Source of the DNA: Hymenobacter piscis
GTDB taxonomy: Bacteria > Bacteroidota > Bacteroidia > Cytophagales > Hymenobacteraceae
Length of the DNA: 64,000 bases
Assembly: GCF_018760735.1 (NCBI RefSeq)
Contig: NZ_JAHHZN010000020.1
Location: 16,657 to 80,656 of the forward strand
Direction of reading: 5' to 3'
Position 1 is the first letter of the stretch. Every line of letters starts with the position of its first letter. Shown one piece after another: positions 32,295 to 41,613 of the stretch. Both the position numbers and the translations under genes were made by a program. The notes under the pieces were generated by a model. That model was not told where the DNA came from. It worked only from the letters and a program-made list of their open reading frames with translations, and did no database searches.

Positions 32295-34544
32295 ATGCCA
32301 GCCACCGGAAAATCCCTCGACCGCGTAGACGGACGCCTCAAAGTCACCGGCGCGGCGCGCTATACCGCCGAGTGGGAAGTGCCCGGCCTGGTGTACGGGG
32401 CCGTGGTAGACAGCGCCCAGGCCCGTGGCACAGTGCAAAGCATCGACGTGGCGGCCGCCCGCCAGGCCCCCGGGGTGCTGGCCGTGCTCACCCACGATAA
32501 CGCCCCCCGCCTGCAGCCCATTCCCGAGAAAATCGGCGGCACCCTGTTTCGGGGCGAAGGCGGCATTACCGAAACCAGCCAGCCCCTGCAAAGCGCTGCC
32601 ATCGAGTACGCCGGTCAGCCCCTGGCCGTGGTGGTGGCCGACACCCACGAGCGGGCCCGGTACGCGGCCTCGCTGGTGCGCGTGAGCTACGCCGGGCAGG
32701 AGCCCGACCTGGCCATGGCCGCGGCGAGCCGCAAAACCCTGCCCGAAACGTTTCTGGGCAACAACGAGGAAAAGCTGCAGGTGACCGTCGGCGACCCCAC
32801 CGGTGCCCTGGCTGCCGCCCCCGTGAAGCTGGAGCGGGTTTACGAGTCGGCCATCACCCACCACAACCCCATCGAGACGCTGGCTTCCATCGCCCGCTGG
32901 GAAAAGCGCAACGGCGCCGATTTCCTCACCCTCTACGACACCACCCGCGGCCTGGAAATCCTGCAGGAAATCATGGCCACGTCCCTGGGCCTGCCCAAGG
33001 AAAGCGTGCACGTCATCTGCCCCTTTGTGGGCGGCGCGTTCGGAGCCAAGGGCTGGCTCTACGCCCCCGCCCTGCTCACGGCCATGGCCGCGCGGGTGGT
33101 CGGGCGGCCGGTAAAAATCGAGTGGCGGCGCCAGGACATGTTCGCCGTGGCCGGGCATCGTCCCGCCACCCGCCAAACCCTGTCGCTGGGCGCCACGCGG
33201 GCCGGCAACATCACCGCCCTGCGCCACGACACGCTGACGCACTCTTCCCAGTCCAGCGGCTATACCGAGCCCTGCGCCCGGGTGTCGCGGATGATGTACG
33301 CCGTGCCCAACCTGGGCTTTGCCCACCAGCTGGCCCACCTGCACCTGCCCTCGCCCTGCCCCATGCGCGGGCCGGGCGAAACCGTGGGCGGCTGGGCGCT
33401 GGAGTGTGCCATCGACGAGCTGGCTACCGAGCTGAACCTGGACCCGGTGGAGCTGCGCCTGCGCAACTACGCCGACAAGAATCCGGAAACGGGCAAGCCC
33501 TGGAGCAGCAAGCACCTGCGCGAGTGCTACGCCCGGGGCCGCAAACTCATCGGCTGGGATGAGCGCAACCCCAGGCCGCGCTCCATGCGCGAAGGCAGCC
33601 AGCTTGTGGGCTACGGCATGGCCACCACCATGTACCCGGCCGGCCGGAAGGAGGCCCAGGCCCGGGCAACTATTTTCGCCGACGGCCGGGCCCTGGTGCA
33701 GAGCGCCACCCACGAGCTGGGCAACGGCGCCTACACCATCTTTCGCCAAATCAGCGCCGACGCGCTGGCCCTGCCCGTGGATCGGGTGCGGTTTGAGCTG
33801 GGAGATTCCGCCCTGCCGCCGGCGCCCACGTCGGGAGGCTCCACCACCACGGCCACCGTGGGTCCGGCGGCGCAGGCCGCCGCCCGGGCGGTGCTGGCAG
33901 CGCTCATAAGCCTGGCTGTACGAGACGCGCAATCACCCTTGTTCGGCGCGACGGCCGAGGCGATTGACGCCCGGGAAGGGCGCCTGGTGCTGAAAGCCCA
34001 GCCTGGTACCGGGGAAGAGTACGGCGCGATTCTGCGCCGGGCCAGGCTGCCCTCCATCGTGGCCACCGATGGGGCCAAGCCGGGGGAAGAGCGCGACAAG
34101 TACTCGTTCTATTCATTCGGGGCCGTGTTTGCCCAGGTGCGGGTCGACGAAGCCAGCGGCTCGATTCGCGTGGCCCGGCTGTGCGGGGTCTACGATGTGG
34201 GCCGGCTGATGAACCCCAAAACGGCGCACTCCCAGATCATCGGCGGCATGGCCATGGGCGTGGGCGCCACGCTGATGGAGGCGACGCACTACGACGCGCG
34301 CAACGGCCGCGCCGTGGTGCGCAACCTGGCCGATTACCACGTGCCCAGCATGGCCGACACGCCCGACATGCAGGTGGAGTGGCTCAACATTCCCGACCCC
34401 CATATCAGCGAGTTGGGCGCGCGCGGCATCGGCGAGATTGGGTGCGTGGGCACCGCCGCGGCCATCACCAACGCCGTGTTTCACGCCACGGGCCAGCGCC
34501 TCCGTTCCCTGCCACTGACGCCGGACAAGTTGATGCGGACGTGA
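32295..34544 (+). CDS. PaoC-like molybdopterin subunit of aldehyde oxidoreductase
   Basis: 749 residues, catalytic subunit that binds Mo-MCD and oxidises aldehydes (or N-heterocycles). Domain order: a/b hammerhead (DGRLKVTGAARYTAEWEVPGLVYG, about 10-120), then the large Mo-cofactor domain with ICPFVGGAFGAKGW, SPCPMRGPGETVGGWALECAID, SGGSTTTATVGPAAQAAA and the catalytic glutamate E714 in ELGARGIGEIGCVG. All expected motifs are kept and no frameshift was seen. It needs a dedicated MCD cytosine transferase/PaoD-like chaperone, which is not encoded in this window. Substrate unknown; PaoABC of E. coli detoxifies aromatic aldehydes. Confidence 0.9.
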   Translation: MPATGKSLDRVDGRLKVTGAARYTAEWEVPGLVYGAVVDSAQARGTVQSIDVAAARQAPGVLAVLTHDNAPRLQPIPEKIGGTLFRGEGGITETSQPLQSAAIEYAGQPLAVVVADTHERARYAASLVRVSYAGQEPDLAMAAASRKTLPETFLGNNEEKLQVTVGDPTGALAAAPVKLERVYESAITHHNPIETLASIARWEKRNGADFLTLYDTTRGLEILQEIMATSLGLPKESVHVICPFVGGAFGAKGWLYAPALLTAMAARVVGRPVKIEWRRQDMFAVAGHRPATRQTLSLGATRAGNITALRHDTLTHSSQSSGYTEPCARVSRMMYAVPNLGFAHQLAHLHLPSPCPMRGPGETVGGWALECAIDELATELNLDPVELRLRNYADKNPETGKPWSSKHLRECYARGRKLIGWDERNPRPRSMREGSQLVGYGMATTMYPAGRKEAQARATIFADGRALVQSATHELGNGAYTIFRQISADALALPVDRVRFELGDSALPPAPTSGGSTTTATVGPAAQAAARAVLAALISLAVRDAQSPLFGATAEAIDAREGRLVLKAQPGTGEEYGAILRRARLPSIVATDGAKPGEERDKYSFYSFGAVFAQVRVDEASGSIRVARLCGVYDVGRLMNPKTAHSQIIGGMAMGVGATLMEATHYDARNGRAVVRNLADYHVPSMADTPDMQVEWLNIPDPHISELGARGIGEIGCVGTAAAITNAVFHATGQRLRSLPLTPDKLMRT

Positions 34545-34590
34545 GGAGTATTTTACGCTGAAAATCAGGCTGCACAGCACGCCGACCCGG

Positions 34591-34622
34591 GTCTTGTCCG
34601 GAAACAGGTAGAGAGTTTGTCA
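34591..34622 (-). repeat. Solo end of the 44-kb IS3-type element
   Basis: GTCTTGTCCGGAAACAGG followed by GAGAGTTTGTC matches the inner sequence of the right terminal repeat of the IS at 44138-45606. No transposase adjoins it, so it is a relic or a target of earlier recombination. Confidence 0.6.
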
Positions 34623-34689
34623 GCTCGAAAACCGTCCGGAAGCGTTTACGTCGCACGCCCCCGGTTCGACCCACGGGCTGCGCTGCGCG

Positions 34690-35225
34690 CCGAACCGGCG
34701 GCTGAATCAGCTCAAATCCACTCCGGCCAACCGCGTCCGGGGCAGCCGGAGCCTCTGCGCTACCTGCCACTGGCCAACGGCGATTAGGCCTTCCCGTGCG
34801 CTTTTCAGGACCTGGCCAGCAGGTAAGTGCTGGGCCTGTTGGTCGCAGCCGCCCACCTCGGGCCTCGTCATCCACTCCGACCGGGGAGGGCGGTACTGCG
34901 GCAACACCTACCACAGGCTGCTGCATTGCCACCGGGCGCTGCGCTCACAGAGCCGCCGGGGCAACGGCTACGATAATGCGCAGGCTGAAAACCGCATAAA
35001 GGTTTTTGTGTCCGTGGTCGCGCCTCAGAACGGAGGTGCTCGAAGTCTGCGGGCGGCCCGCTGCTGCCGACCTAACCGACGCCCAGGCCAGCGCGGCTGG
35101 CTATTTTGACTGCTACAAGCACGAGTGCCTGCACTCCGGCATCGACTATCAGACACCGTATCCCACGCGCCAACAGCTTCTTCTATTCAGTGTCCTAAAC
35201 TGCCCATCGTAACTGGACCACCTCA
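34690..35225 (+). mobile_element. IS3-family relic, right copy
   Basis: Broken integrase core on the plus strand: a YLPLANGD-like stretch near 34762, then GLVIHSDRGGRYCGNTYHRLL, GNGYDNAQAENR, and in another frame TEVLEVCGRPAAADLTDAQASAAGYFDCYKHECLHSGIDYQTPYP. The DDE motif residues are partly recognisable but frames shift several times. The outer end (CGTAACTGGACCACCTCA, ending 35225) mirrors the left copy. The inner end was not found; the left limit is approximate. Confidence 0.75.
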
Positions 35226-35257
35226 GACGAGCCAAACCAGGAACCGAAAGTCCGACC

Positions 35258-36136
35258 TCAGAACGTGAGCGGGAGGGGAGTGGCCACGGCCGGCAGCAGG
35301 CCACACCGGGCGCAGCGGGCGGCCGAGGGCTGGCGGGCCAGCGGCAGCACCAGCACCGGCACGCGCAGGTGATAGGCCGCGGTGAGGCGGTAGCGGGGGC
35401 TGAAATAGCGGCGGGTGAGGCAGCCGTCGGTGGTGCCGAGCACCAGCAGCTGGGCCTGGCGCTGCTCGGCAAACTCACTGAAATCTTCCAGCAGGTCCTC
35501 TTCGGGCAGCAGGTGGGGCGTGGCGTCGGGCAGCAGGGCGGTGGCATGCTGCAGGGCCATTTGGGCGGCGGGCCACTCGCGGCGGTCAGCGGCGTAGAAC
35601 TGCACCAGGTCGAAGCAGACGCCGCTGGCGCGGGTGAAAGCCGCCACGCGGGGCAGCCAGTGGGCCGCATCGAGGCGCGCGAAGTCGGCCGTGAAGGCCA
35701 CGCGGCGGGCCAGCTCGTGGTGGCCGGGGGGCACCAGCAGCACCGGGCAGCTGACCAGCTCCGGCAACCGGGTAACTGGCTCACCGGCCGCCCGGGCGGC
35801 GGCGCAGTCCGTGAGGGTGAGGCCGGCCACCACCAGGCTTGCCCGGTAGCCCTGCACCAGCACCTGCAGGCCCTCGGGCAGGGGCTCCGAGCACAGGTGG
35901 TAATGGTAGCTGATGCGGCGGCCATTCTGGCGGGTGAGCTGCTGGTAGCGCAGACGCTCGGCCAGGGCCCTCAGGCGCTGCAGGGCGTTTTCCTGGCGTT
36001 CGGGGAGCAGGTAGGCGTCGGGCGCGGCCTGTACCAGCACCACATCGGCCCCCAGGCGCAGGGCCAGCTTGTTGGCGTAGCGCAGGGCGTTTTCGGAGGC
36101 CGGCGTGAAGTCAATGGGAACCAGTAGGGTAGGCAT
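35258..36136 (-). CDS. Universal stress protein, tandem UspA domains
   Basis: 292 residues from ATG 36136. Domain 1 starts MPTLLVPIDFTPASENALRYANKLA and ends in SCPVLLVPPGHHE; domain 2 (about 150-275) carries AEQRQAQLLVLGTTDGCLTRRYFSP and RVPVLVLPL. The ATP-binding G-x2-G-x9-G(S/T) motif is not well kept, so nucleotide binding is uncertain. Proteins of this type are frequent on stress-resistance replicons of Hymenobacter-like bacteria. It ends 33 bp from the IS3 relic and stands alone. Confidence 0.85.
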   Translation of the reverse strand: MPTLLVPIDFTPASENALRYANKLALRLGADVVLVQAAPDAYLLPERQENALQRLRALAERLRYQQLTRQNGRRISYHYHLCSEPLPEGLQVLVQGYRASLVVAGLTLTDCAAARAAGEPVTRLPELVSCPVLLVPPGHHELARRVAFTADFARLDAAHWLPRVAAFTRASGVCFDLVQFYAADRREWPAAQMALQHATALLPDATPHLLPEEDLLEDFSEFAEQRQAQLLVLGTTDGCLTRRYFSPRYRLTAAYHLRVPVLVLPLARQPSAARCARCGLLPAVATPLPLTF

Positions 36137-36285
36137 GGGCAGATGAAGCTGGAAGTGAGAAGCCGGAAGCAGAAGCACGGCTCAGGGCGGCGGGGCCGGG
36201 GCAGCAGGTCGTGGCAGCAGGCTACAGCCCGGGGCCACGGCCTCCCGGCCCCGGCCTGGCCGCCGTCAGAAGGCAGACCGTAGCT

Positions 36286-36609
36286 TTAGGCGGCGGCGTA
36301 TTCAACCGGCGCTGCCACTACCGGGCGGGGCAAGGCCGGCTGCGCAGCGGGGCCCGCCATCGGCGCCGAAGCCGGGGCGGTGGCCGCTTCCGGAGCGGAC
36401 GTTTGCGCTTGACGGACATACCGGCGGGCCCCCGACGCCAGCGAAGCTCCCGTGACGAGCACCAGCAGCAGGACCAGGCTGGCCAGCCACCACACGGCCC
36501 AGGTAAGAATATCGGTGCCCTGCGGGCCGGACGGGGCGGACTGGGCGGCAGCGGAGAAGCCCGGGAGCAGGGCGGCGGCGAGCAGGTAAGCGGAGCGACG
36601 GGTCAGCAT
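36286..36609 (-). CDS. Small signal-peptide protein with one membrane helix
   Basis: 107 residues: signal peptide (AYLLAAALLPGFSAAAQ), short linker, one membrane helix (ILTWAVWWLASLVLLLVLVTGASLA), then a Pro/Ala-rich tail. No known domain. The size and layout resemble small subunits linked to respiratory or cytochrome complexes, but nothing around supports this. The 371 bp that follow (36610-36980) hold no recognisable gene or strong signal. Confidence 0.55.
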   Translation of the reverse strand: MLTRRSAYLLAAALLPGFSAAAQSAPSGPQGTDILTWAVWWLASLVLLLVLVTGASLASGARRYVRQAQTSAPEAATAPASAPMAGPAAQPALPRPVVAAPVEYAAA

Positions 36610-36980
36610 AAGAGTTAGGGGTTAACAGATGAGAAGCAAGGTTCGGAAGCGGAATGCCGGGGCCACTGGCTCATGGCGCCCGGTTTAATCGGCGGCTCGT
36701 TGCCCGCAGCGGCCGGCAGTTCGTACACGGTGCGGCACCTGGCGCCGCCGCGGGAGCCGGTCCGGCGGGTGCCGGTTCGGTCGGGAGGGGAGGACGCCGC
36801 AACAGCCAGGGACAAATGAGTGGAAGGGAACAGCCGCAAAACTACCGTCGTCCATCCCCCGGCCCCATGAGCATGCTCACCCGCGGCCGTGACCTTGGTC
36901 ATGCCGGCGCCAACCGGTTACTTTGCGCTCCGCCCGCGGGCCGCCGCCCGGCCTCTCCCGTCATCTACTCCCTTCCCACT
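36610..36980. other. Intergenic region, no clear feature
   Basis: 371 bp between two divergent genes. It is GC-rich, with no repeat, hairpin of note, or conserved promoter word seen; it must hold the promoters of both neighbours. Confidence 0.5.
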
Positions 36981-38594
36981 ATGCCTTCCGCCACGTTTTC
37001 CCAGGCCCTTACGGAGGCCGCCACCACTCAGGCGCCCGGTTTTGTGGGGGTGTTCGAGGTGCGGCGCGGGCGCTTCGTGCAGGTCAACCCGGCCGGCGTG
37101 CAGCTGCTGGGCTACCCCTCCGAGCAGGCCCTGCTGGCTGATGCCCGCCCCCTGCTGCGCACGCCCACCCTGGGCCCGCCCGCCTGGACGGACCTGCTGG
37201 CCCAGGCCCGCCGCCACGGCTTCCAGGAAACCGACGTGGACGTAACCCGCCTCGACGGGAGTACCTTCCCGGCCCGGGTGGTGCTCACACCCTTCGCCGC
37301 CGACGGCCACGACTACCTGCTGGTGCGCCTGAGCGGGCAGCAGCGCCTGCACCAGGCCGAGCAGCAGCTGGCCCAGAGCGTGCGCCGCTTCGAGGCCGTG
37401 GTGGCCAGCGCCACCATCGGCATCATTGTCTGCAACCGGGCCGGCCGCATGGTGTCGGCCAACCAGATGGCCCACCAGCAGTTCGGCTACGCGGCCGGCT
37501 CGCTGCCCGGCCGCAGCCTCGACCAGCTGGTGCCCGCGGCACCCGGCCGCCACCACGAGCAGCTGCGCCAGGGCTTCAACGCCAACCCCTCGGTGCGGGC
37601 CATGGGGGCCCACCGCGGCGAGCTGGAAGGCCAGCGCCAGGATGGCTCCGTGTTTCCGGTCGAAGTCAGCCTGAGCTATTTCTATCTCGATGAGGAGCTG
37701 TTCGTGGTATCCTACATCCTCGACATTACGGCCCAGCGCCAGGCCGACCAGGCCCTGGTGGCCGAGCGCCGGCGCGTGGAGCGCCTCAATGCCGAGCTGG
37801 AGCAGAAGGTGGCCGACCGCACCCTGGCCCTGACCCACACGCTGGCCCAGCTGGAGCAGCGCCAGCAGGAGCTGGCCCAGGCCCTGCAGGCCGAGCAGGA
37901 GCTGGGCGAGCTCAAGTCGCGCTTCGTGAGCATGGCCTCGCACGAGTTCCGCACCCCGCTCACGGTGGTGCTCACCTCAGTTGCCCTGCTCGAAAAATAC
38001 TCCCTGGCCGAGCTGGAAGCCCGCCGCCCCCGCCAGCTGACCCGCATCCGCCAGGCGGTGAACCACCTCAACAGCATCCTGGAGGAGTTTCTCTCGGTGG
38101 GGCGCATCGAGGAGGGGCAGGTGCAGGCCCGGCCCGGCCGCGTGCACCTGCCCACCCTGCTGGCCGAAACCGTGGCCGACGTGCAGCCCCTGGCCCGCCC
38201 CGGCCAGCGCGTGGAACTGGCCCTCAGCGGCGACGAGCAGCTCTGGCTCGATGCCTCCCTGCTGCGTAAGGTGCTCGTCAACCTGCTTTCCAACGCCCTC
38301 AAGTACTCCGGCCCCGCGGCCGTGGTGCACCTGCGCGCCCAGGCCCGGGCCGGGCAGCTCACCATCAGCGTGCAGGACCCGGGCATCGGCATCTCCGCGG
38401 AAGACCAGCAGCACCTGTTCGGGCGGTTCTTCCGGGCCCGCAACGCCACCAACCTGCCCGGCACCGGCCTGGGCCTCTACATCGTGGCCCGCTACCTGGA
38501 GCTGCTCGGCGGTACCATTGCCCTGCGCAGTGCGCTGGGCAATGGTACTACCATCACCTTCACCCTGCCCTATGAAAACCATCCTGCTGATTGA
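36981..38594 (+). CDS. PAS-domain sensor histidine kinase (soluble)
   Basis: 537 residues from ATG 36981. Two PAS domains (about 15-125 and 135-255, the second with VVASATIGIIVCNRAGRMVSAN), then a coiled coil (VAERRRVERLNAELEQKVADRTLALTHTL), HisKA with the phospho-acceptor block SMASHEFRTPLT, and the ATPase domain with N box (VLVNLLSNALKYS), G1 (DPGIGIS) and G2 (GTGLGLYI). No membrane helices, so it senses an internal cue. Its end overlaps the start of the response regulator by 23 bp, proving they are a pair. Confidence 0.92.
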   Translation: MPSATFSQALTEAATTQAPGFVGVFEVRRGRFVQVNPAGVQLLGYPSEQALLADARPLLRTPTLGPPAWTDLLAQARRHGFQETDVDVTRLDGSTFPARVVLTPFAADGHDYLLVRLSGQQRLHQAEQQLAQSVRRFEAVVASATIGIIVCNRAGRMVSANQMAHQQFGYAAGSLPGRSLDQLVPAAPGRHHEQLRQGFNANPSVRAMGAHRGELEGQRQDGSVFPVEVSLSYFYLDEELFVVSYILDITAQRQADQALVAERRRVERLNAELEQKVADRTLALTHTLAQLEQRQQELAQALQAEQELGELKSRFVSMASHEFRTPLTVVLTSVALLEKYSLAELEARRPRQLTRIRQAVNHLNSILEEFLSVGRIEEGQVQARPGRVHLPTLLAETVADVQPLARPGQRVELALSGDEQLWLDASLLRKVLVNLLSNALKYSGPAAVVHLRAQARAGQLTISVQDPGIGISAEDQQHLFGRFFRARNATNLPGTGLGLYIVARYLELLGGTIALRSALGNGTTITFTLPYENHPAD

Positions 38595-39630
38595 GGACCA
38601 CGACGACATCCGCGAGAACACGGCCGAAATCCTGGAAATGGCCGGTTACCGGGTGCTCACGGCCGAAAACGGCAAGGCGGGCGTGGAAAAAGCCCTCGAA
38701 ACCCGCCCCGACCTGGTGGTGTGCGACATCATGATGCCCGTGCTCGATGGCTACGGCGTGCTGCACATCTTCAACCAGAATCCCCGGCTGGCGGGGGTGC
38801 CCTTTATCTTCCTCACGGCCAAAACCGAACGTGCCGACCTGCGCCGGGGCATGGAGCTGGGCGCCGACGACTACCTCACCAAGCCCTTCGACGACTCGGA
38901 GCTGCTATCGGCCGTGGCCGGCCGTCTGGCCCGCTTTCAGCACCTGCGCCCCGACTACCCCGCCACCGCCGCCGGCGTGCACGACTTCCTGGCCGATGCC
39001 GGCCGCGCCGATGGCCTGGACGCGCTGGTGGCCGACCGGCGGCCCCACGTGCTGCCCCGCCGCCACATTCTCTACGCCGAAGGGGACGAGGCCACCCGCC
39101 TGTACTTCGTGCAGAGCGGCCGCGTGAAGGTGAGCAAAACCACCGCCGCCGGCAAGGAGCTGATTACGGCCCTGCTCGGCCCCGGCGAGTTTCTGGGCTA
39201 CCAGGCCCTGCTGGCCGGCACCGCCCACCACGATACGGCCGTGACCCTGGACGAAGCCGCAATCCTCTACATCCCGGCCACCGATTTCAGCCGGCTGCTG
39301 CTGCGCCACCCCGAGGTGAGCCGCCGCTTTGTGCGCCTGCTGGTGGGCCAGGTGCAGCAGCAGGCCGGGCACCGCCTCGAGCTGGCCTACAGCTCCCTGC
39401 GCCGCCGGGTGGCCGACACGCTGCTGCACCTGCACGCCCAGCAGCAGCAGCTGACCCCCGCCGACCCGCGCATCCCGCTGGGCCGCGACGACATGGCCGC
39501 CCTCATCGGCACGGCGCCCGAATCACTGAGCCGCACGCTCAGCGAGTTCCGCCAGGGTGGGATTCTGGATGTGGCGCCCGGTTACGTGCACCTGCTGCAC
39601 CCCGAAAAGCTCCGCAGCAGCAACTGGTAG
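38572..39630 (+). CDS. Response regulator fused to a CRP/FNR-type regulator
   Basis: 352 residues from ATG 38572. Receiver domain (1-125) with phospho-acceptor D52 (VVCDIMMP), acidic pocket EDHDD, and TAKT / TKPF switch residues. Then a cyclic-nucleotide-binding-like domain (about 150-265: ILYAEGDEATRLYFVQSGRVKVSKTTAAGKELI, GPGEFLGYQALL) and a CRP-type winged helix (RIPLGRDDMAALIGTAPESLSRTLSEFRQGGIL). No FNR-type Cys cluster is seen. REC-CRP fusions let a kinase control a Crp-like DNA-binding protein directly. Such kinase/REC-Crp pairs occur in Bacteroidetes; the target genes are unknown. Confidence 0.92.
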   Translation: MKTILLIEDHDDIRENTAEILEMAGYRVLTAENGKAGVEKALETRPDLVVCDIMMPVLDGYGVLHIFNQNPRLAGVPFIFLTAKTERADLRRGMELGADDYLTKPFDDSELLSAVAGRLARFQHLRPDYPATAAGVHDFLADAGRADGLDALVADRRPHVLPRRHILYAEGDEATRLYFVQSGRVKVSKTTAAGKELITALLGPGEFLGYQALLAGTAHHDTAVTLDEAAILYIPATDFSRLLLRHPEVSRRFVRLLVGQVQQQAGHRLELAYSSLRRRVADTLLHLHAQQQQLTPADPRIPLGRDDMAALIGTAPESLSRTLSEFRQGGILDVAPGYVHLLHPEKLRSSNW

Positions 39631-39697
39631 CGGCCCGTTACCGTTCGTGCGAGCGGCCCGGCTCCGCGGTGGCCGGGCCGATGGTCGTAAAACAAGC

Positions 39698-39727
39698 AGG
39701 TCTGCCCGGTAGCTAACGGGCAGACCT
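39698..39727 (+). terminator. Hairpin terminator after the two-component operon
   Basis: AGGTCTGCCCG (39698-39708) and CGGGCAGACCT (39717-39727) form a perfect 11-bp stem with an 8-nt loop, 67 bp after the regulator stop and before a convergent gene. No T-run follows. Confidence 0.75.
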
Positions 39728-39776
39728 GAAGGGAAATGGGGTGCCGCCCTGCTGGCGGGGCGGGTGCCCGGGGGGG

Positions 39777-40070
39777 CTATTTGTGGTCGCCGGCGTTGGA
39801 GCCAATCACGCCGGGCTCGCTCATGCCCCGCACGAAGCCCTGGCTATCGCGCGGCAGCATGGCCTCATCCACGTTCTGCTGCTGCTCCTCGGTCATGTAG
39901 GTATTGGTCACGGCGCTGGCATCCTGGTTTTCGGCCGCCACGGCGGCTTCGGCCTGGGCGTGGTGCAGGGTGAAAAGCGGGTCGCCTTCCTGGGGCACGT
40001 CAATCTTGTTGGGAGCCTCGTTGGTGGGGGTAGTCGATTGCTGGTTGTCTTTCTTAGGCGTATCGCTCAT
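39777..40070 (-). CDS. Small hydrophilic protein of unknown function
   Basis: 97 residues from ATG 40070 (a second ATG at 40076 is possible). Highly charged and Gln/Asn/Thr-rich, no Cys, no membrane segment, probably disordered at its N-terminus (DTPKKDNQQSTTPTNEAPNK). Codon use is like the neighbours, so it is likely real. No family recognised. It ends convergently with the two-component operon. Confidence 0.55.
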   Translation of the reverse strand: MSDTPKKDNQQSTTPTNEAPNKIDVPQEGDPLFTLHHAQAEAAVAAENQDASAVTNTYMTEEQQQNVDEAMLPRDSQGFVRGMSEPGVIGSNAGDHK

Positions 40071-40220
40071 AAACATCAGCGGGCGGGCCGGGATGTGAAC
40101 GGCGCCCGCTCTGCCTTCTTACGGCCCCCGGGCCGCCCGGGTTAAATCCGGCAGCCCGGGCATCCAGCCGATGCCCCTTAAAAACACCCCTACGCCGACT
40201 GCCGGGCCGCTGCCGGGTGG

Positions 40221-41582
40221 CTAGCGGCCGGTCCGTTCCCCCATCGGCCGATCGGCCTCCACCCGGTGCAGGCGAAGCACGCCCGGCAGCTCCACGGCGG
40301 GCGGCAGCGTGCCGGTGCGGGCGAAGCCGGCCCACAGGCGCCGCACTTCCCGGGCGGCCCGCTCCACCGCCGGCCAGGGCGCGTCGCCCAGCAGGGGCAC
40401 GGCCGCCCAGGTGGACTGGGTGCCGAAGAGCAGGGGCAGATCGATGGTGTGGGCGGCCCCGAACAGGCTGCCGGGCGGGCGGTACACTACGTTGAAGAGA
40501 AAGGCCCGCCCCCCGGCCTGCGCGTGCCGGGCGGCAAAGCGGCGGGCGGGCTCCTGGTAGATGCGCCGGGAGCCCGCCGCCACCAGCCCCCGCACCAGGG
40601 CCGGCCCCAGTACCGGCACCCGCTCCAGCGACCGGATCCGGGGGTCGATGACGGCGAAAAACCGCAGCTCCTCCTCCGTGGCACCCACCAGCACGTCGAG
40701 GTGGGGAGCCACGGCCCGCCAGGCTGCCTCTACGGCGGCTTCTGAAGGCAACGGAAACGCCCCGTACTGGGTGCCGAAGGGCATGCCCGCCTTCAGGCCC
40801 GCCCAGCGCGCCGCCCGGCTGGCCCGCTCCTGGCTGAGCAGGACCTGCGCGTCGGAGTCGGTGGGCAGCAAGGATTCGGTGGCTGCGGCCATGGCCCGCG
40901 TCATGCGGGCCCGGTTGGGGGCCAAACCCAGCGGGGCACTGTGCAGAATCACCCGCCGAAACAGGCCCGCAGCCCCCTCCGCCACCATCAGGTGGGCGGC
41001 CGCATCGGCTCCCGAGGAGTGGCCCAGCAGCGTCACGCAGGCCGGGTCGCCGCCGAAAGCGGCACTGTTGCGGCCCACCCAGCGCAGCGCCGAGAGCAGG
41101 TCCAGCAGCCCCAGGTTGGCCGGCGTCGAGGCCCTTCCCAGAAAGCCGAATATCCCCAGCCGGTACGTGACGGCCACGACCACCACGCGCTGCTCCGCCA
41201 CGAGCGGGGCCGGGTCGTAGAAGGGCAGGTCGCCGGCCCCGCTGACGTAGGAGCCGCCGTGCAGCCACACCAGCACCGGCAGCCCCTGGTCGGGCGCAAA
41301 ATCAGCCGGGGCAGTTACGCTCAGCCGCAGGCAGTCGGGGTGGTAGGTGCGCCCGGCCATGGCCGGGCCCAGGGCTTCGCGCAGCAGCGCGTCTTCCGCC
41401 TGGGGGCAGGCCGGGCCGGGTTCGGTGGCGGGAATGGGCCGGGCCGATTCCGGCTCATCAACCGGCGGCTCAAACCGTTCGGCGCGGGCGTAGCGCACCC
41501 CGTTGGCACGCACTACCGCGCCGTCGCGGTAGCCCATAAGCAGGCCGGCCGGAGTGGAAATCGGTACGGATGGGAAAGGCAT
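40221..41582 (-). CDS. Type-B carboxylesterase (alpha/beta-hydrolase)
   Basis: 453 residues from ATG 41582. Carboxylesterase/lipase type B layout: GVRYARAERFEPP near the start, oxyanion-hole motif LPVLVWLHGGSYVSGAG, nucleophile elbow LLGHSSGADAAAHLM (Ser in G-x-S-x-G), the Arg-containing RVILHSAPLG, and a catalytic-His region near the AHTIDLPLLFG motif (where families have a His-x-x-Asp/Glu). No signal peptide. Hydrolyses carboxylic esters, substrate unknown. Shorter than typical 500-residue members, mainly in the cap. Downstream of the MBL gene on the same strand by 31 bp. Confidence 0.87.
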   Translation of the reverse strand: MPFPSVPISTPAGLLMGYRDGAVVRANGVRYARAERFEPPVDEPESARPIPATEPGPACPQAEDALLREALGPAMAGRTYHPDCLRLSVTAPADFAPDQGLPVLVWLHGGSYVSGAGDLPFYDPAPLVAEQRVVVVAVTYRLGIFGFLGRASTPANLGLLDLLSALRWVGRNSAAFGGDPACVTLLGHSSGADAAAHLMVAEGAAGLFRRVILHSAPLGLAPNRARMTRAMAAATESLLPTDSDAQVLLSQERASRAARWAGLKAGMPFGTQYGAFPLPSEAAVEAAWRAVAPHLDVLVGATEEELRFFAVIDPRIRSLERVPVLGPALVRGLVAAGSRRIYQEPARRFAARHAQAGGRAFLFNVVYRPPGSLFGAAHTIDLPLLFGTQSTWAAVPLLGDAPWPAVERAAREVRRLWAGFARTGTLPPAVELPGVLRLHRVEADRPMGERTGR

Positions 41583-41613
41583 GGATGGGGAAAGCAGGGC
41601 CGGAAACGGGAGC

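Noticed and set aside
32277..33932. 551-residue minus-strand frame
   Set aside because: Antisense of the molybdopterin subunit, no motifs.
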